The position numbers were made by a program, and so were the translations under genes. A stretch of 6,593 nt of DNA from Eubacterium limosum (GTDB lineage: Bacteria; Bacillota; Clostridia; Eubacteriales; Eubacteriaceae). The stretch is taken from contig CAUEUD010000199.1 of NCBI GenBank assembly GCA_959020865.1, forward strand, positions 1-6,593, given 5' to 3'. The notes under the pieces were generated by a model. That model was given only the letters and a program-made list of their open reading frames with translations, was not told where the DNA came from and searched no databases. Of this stretch, positions 5,729-6,593 are shown piece by piece (the first letter of the stretch is position 1; every line of letters begins with the position of its first letter).

Positions 5729-6240
5729 TACAAAGCCTCCAGTACATTTTTTACTTCCTCAGGACTCTTTACCATAATAACACGATAGCCCTGTGTATTA
5801 AGGTTTAAAGCATTGGCAGCCACCAGATTCTTAAAGGTTTCGGTTTCTTCATCGGTAATATCTTCCCCATAACCAATCACTGTCATTTTAAGGCGATTGG
5901 GATAGCGATCAGCATGGTGCATTTCATTTTTGCGAACCTTAAAAAAGGGCAGTAGATAGCCAATATTCCGGTCCATTACATTCTTAACAAAAGCGCTGTA
6001 TCCTCCGTATTGCACTTTTGAGATAATGGTCAGCTCGTCACATTCAGCATACAGCTTTCCAAACTCACCGTATCCATCCTTAATAACACAGATCCCCGGT
6101 GTCTTTACCCAGCAGCCAAAACAGCCAATGCAGTGTTTGATCCGATCACTTTCGTTTGTGATTACCCGGATATTATCAAGAGACGACGGACAGATTGTAC
6201 TGAAAACTTCCGCCGACAAATCCTGTATAATGACTTTCAT
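5728..6240 (-). CDS. Flavodoxin-family protein with iron-sulfur-flavoprotein-type cysteine motif, reduced N-terminus
   Basis: A 170-residue protein related to flavodoxin-family and iron-sulfur flavoprotein oxidoreductases. The cysteine motif CIGCFGCW with a fourth cysteine (C37, C40, C43, C51) fits the CX2CX2CX4-7C pattern that holds a 4Fe-4S cluster in iron-sulfur flavoproteins, although many flavodoxin-family proteins keep a similar motif with no cluster demonstrated. YGGYSAFVKNVMDR (78-91) matches the loop and helix that contact flavin and the dimer partner. Unusually, the N-terminus goes from strand KVIIQDLSAEVF (2-13) to the cysteine motif in about 35 residues and lacks the SxRxxGNT-type FMN phosphate loop. 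The next gene has that loop but no cysteines, and overlaps by one base. The start has GAGGGG seven bases upstream (6253-6248) and an extended -10 promoter lies close by. Confidence 0.8.
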   Translation of the reverse strand: MKVIIQDLSAEVFSTICPSSLDNIRVITNESDRIKHCIGCFGCWVKTPGICVIKDGYGEFGKLYAECDELTIISKVQYGGYSAFVKNVMDRNIGYLLPFFKVRKNEMHHADRYPNRLKMTVIGYGEDITDEETETFKNLVAANALNLNTQGYRVIMVKSPEEVKNVLEAL

Positions 6241-6272
6241 AGTGTTTCCCCTCGCATGTTGGATTATGGAAA

Positions 6273-6293
6273 CATTATAACATATTTATAATG
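6273..6293. promoter_or_regulatory. Perfect 8-5-8 dyad over the -10 region, candidate repressor operator
   Basis: CATTATAA-CATAT-TTATAATG is a perfect inverted repeat with eight-base arms. It covers the whole -10 TATAAT and part of the spacer of the flavoprotein promoter, a place where a dimeric repressor (for example MarR- or TetR-type) would block RNA polymerase. No regulator gene for it lies in the window. AT-richness makes chance less unlikely than for a mixed-base dyad. Confidence 0.5.
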
Positions 6294-6303
6294 ATGCTGT
6301 CCC
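6274..6303 (-). promoter_or_regulatory. Promoter of the coupled flavoprotein gene pair
   Basis: On the minus strand a perfect extended -10 TGT-TATAAT (6282-6274) is present. The best -35 is GGGACA (6303-6298), 18 bases upstream, matching four of six positions. The start would be near 6267, giving a leader of about 26 bases. Confidence 0.65.
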
Positions 6304-6315
6304 TTAAATTCTGTT

Positions 6316-6593
6316 TTAATCTGACAGCTGCCTAACATATTCAAGGATAGGGATGAGGAATCTTTTATCTTTAAAATCTGTTCTTTTCCCGTAGCTAGCA
6401 AAAAACTCTTCATTTTCCTGAAGGGACTCAGGTTTTGATTTTAACATTTTCATCATCATTGCCATCATGGCACGATGTGGCAGTGAAAGCTTTTTATAAT
6501 CGATGGCTCCCCGTAAATGAAAAAACTTAAAGTTTTCGCCACGAACTATCCCTCAAGGCAAAGGGGCTTCTTTCCATGATGTTATCCCTGCCT
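6316..6593 (-). pseudogene. Flavodoxin-domain protein, C-terminal part, frame broken by TGA (partial)
   Basis: From 6552 to the stop at 6318-6316 the minus strand encodes 78 residues that strongly resemble the C-terminus of flavodoxin-domain (Flavodoxin_5-like) proteins: GENFKFFHLRGAIDYKKL, then LPHRAMMAMMMKML, then a helical tail ending FLIPILEYVRQLSD. The same frame upstream reads SWKEAPLP, then TGA at 6555-6553. The other candidate upstream frame, DNIMERSPFALRD, would join by a one-base shift near 6550. Either way the gene is interrupted within the last 50 bases of the window: a nonsense mutation, a frameshift, or a sequencing error. No start codon with a ribosome binding site opens the 78-residue part, so it is unlikely to be a complete gene. 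No terminator separates it from the flavoprotein pair 75 bases downstream. Confidence 0.65.

Noticed and set aside
6534..6555. Selenocysteine reading of the TGA in the flavodoxin-domain remnant
   Set aside because: Only a four-base stem (TTCG-TGG-CGAA) follows, too small and too close for a bacterial SECIS element, and I know of no selenocysteine at this place in the family.

Overview
The window reads as a moderately AT-rich genome of a strictly anaerobic Gram-positive bacterium (Clostridia; an acetogen-like Eubacteriaceae member is possible but is a guess). The grounds are strong AGGAGG-type ribosome binding sites, sigma-A-like promoters, an anaerobic (ferredoxin-type) sulfite reductase subunit, and several flavodoxin-fold proteins. 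There is no rRNA, tRNA, CRISPR array, transposase or phage gene. No gap exceeds 300 bases without a gene.

Region 1 (1-3200) is a sulfite-handling unit. On the minus strand a YeiH-family membrane protein (putative sulfur-oxyanion exporter) is followed after 36 bases by asrA, and one base later by the first 13 codons of asrB, which runs off the left edge. Divergent from these, on the plus strand, is a LysR-type regulator of the YeiE/CysL type. The 139-base divergent spacer holds a near-consensus promoter for yeiH-asr, a weaker one for the regulator, and two dyads of the T-N11-A type placed where LysR proteins usually bind. The simplest model is that the regulator senses sulfite or a related sulfur signal and turns on export (YeiH) and reduction to sulfide (Asr).

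Region 2 (3201-3666) holds a 66-codon gene for a small CxxC...CxxC zinc-ribbon-like protein, a very strong hairpin terminator, and a short stretch that looks like a frameshifted remnant of a minus-strand gene.

Region 3 (3667-5050) is a single minus-strand gene with its own promoter. It encodes an aromatic-acid-exporter-like (FUSC type) membrane domain fused to a HAD/Cof phosphatase-like domain in which every catalytic motif position except the motif II threonine is altered, suggesting a pseudoenzyme or sensor domain.

Region 4 (5061-6593) is a run of minus-strand flavodoxin-fold genes: the C-terminal part of a flavodoxin-domain protein whose frame is broken by a TGA near the window edge; then, from a separate promoter overlapped by a perfect 8-5-8 dyad, a translationally coupled pair. 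The first of the pair has an iron-sulfur-flavoprotein-type cysteine motif but no FMN phosphate loop; the second has the FMN loop but no cysteine motif. The pair ends at a clear terminator.
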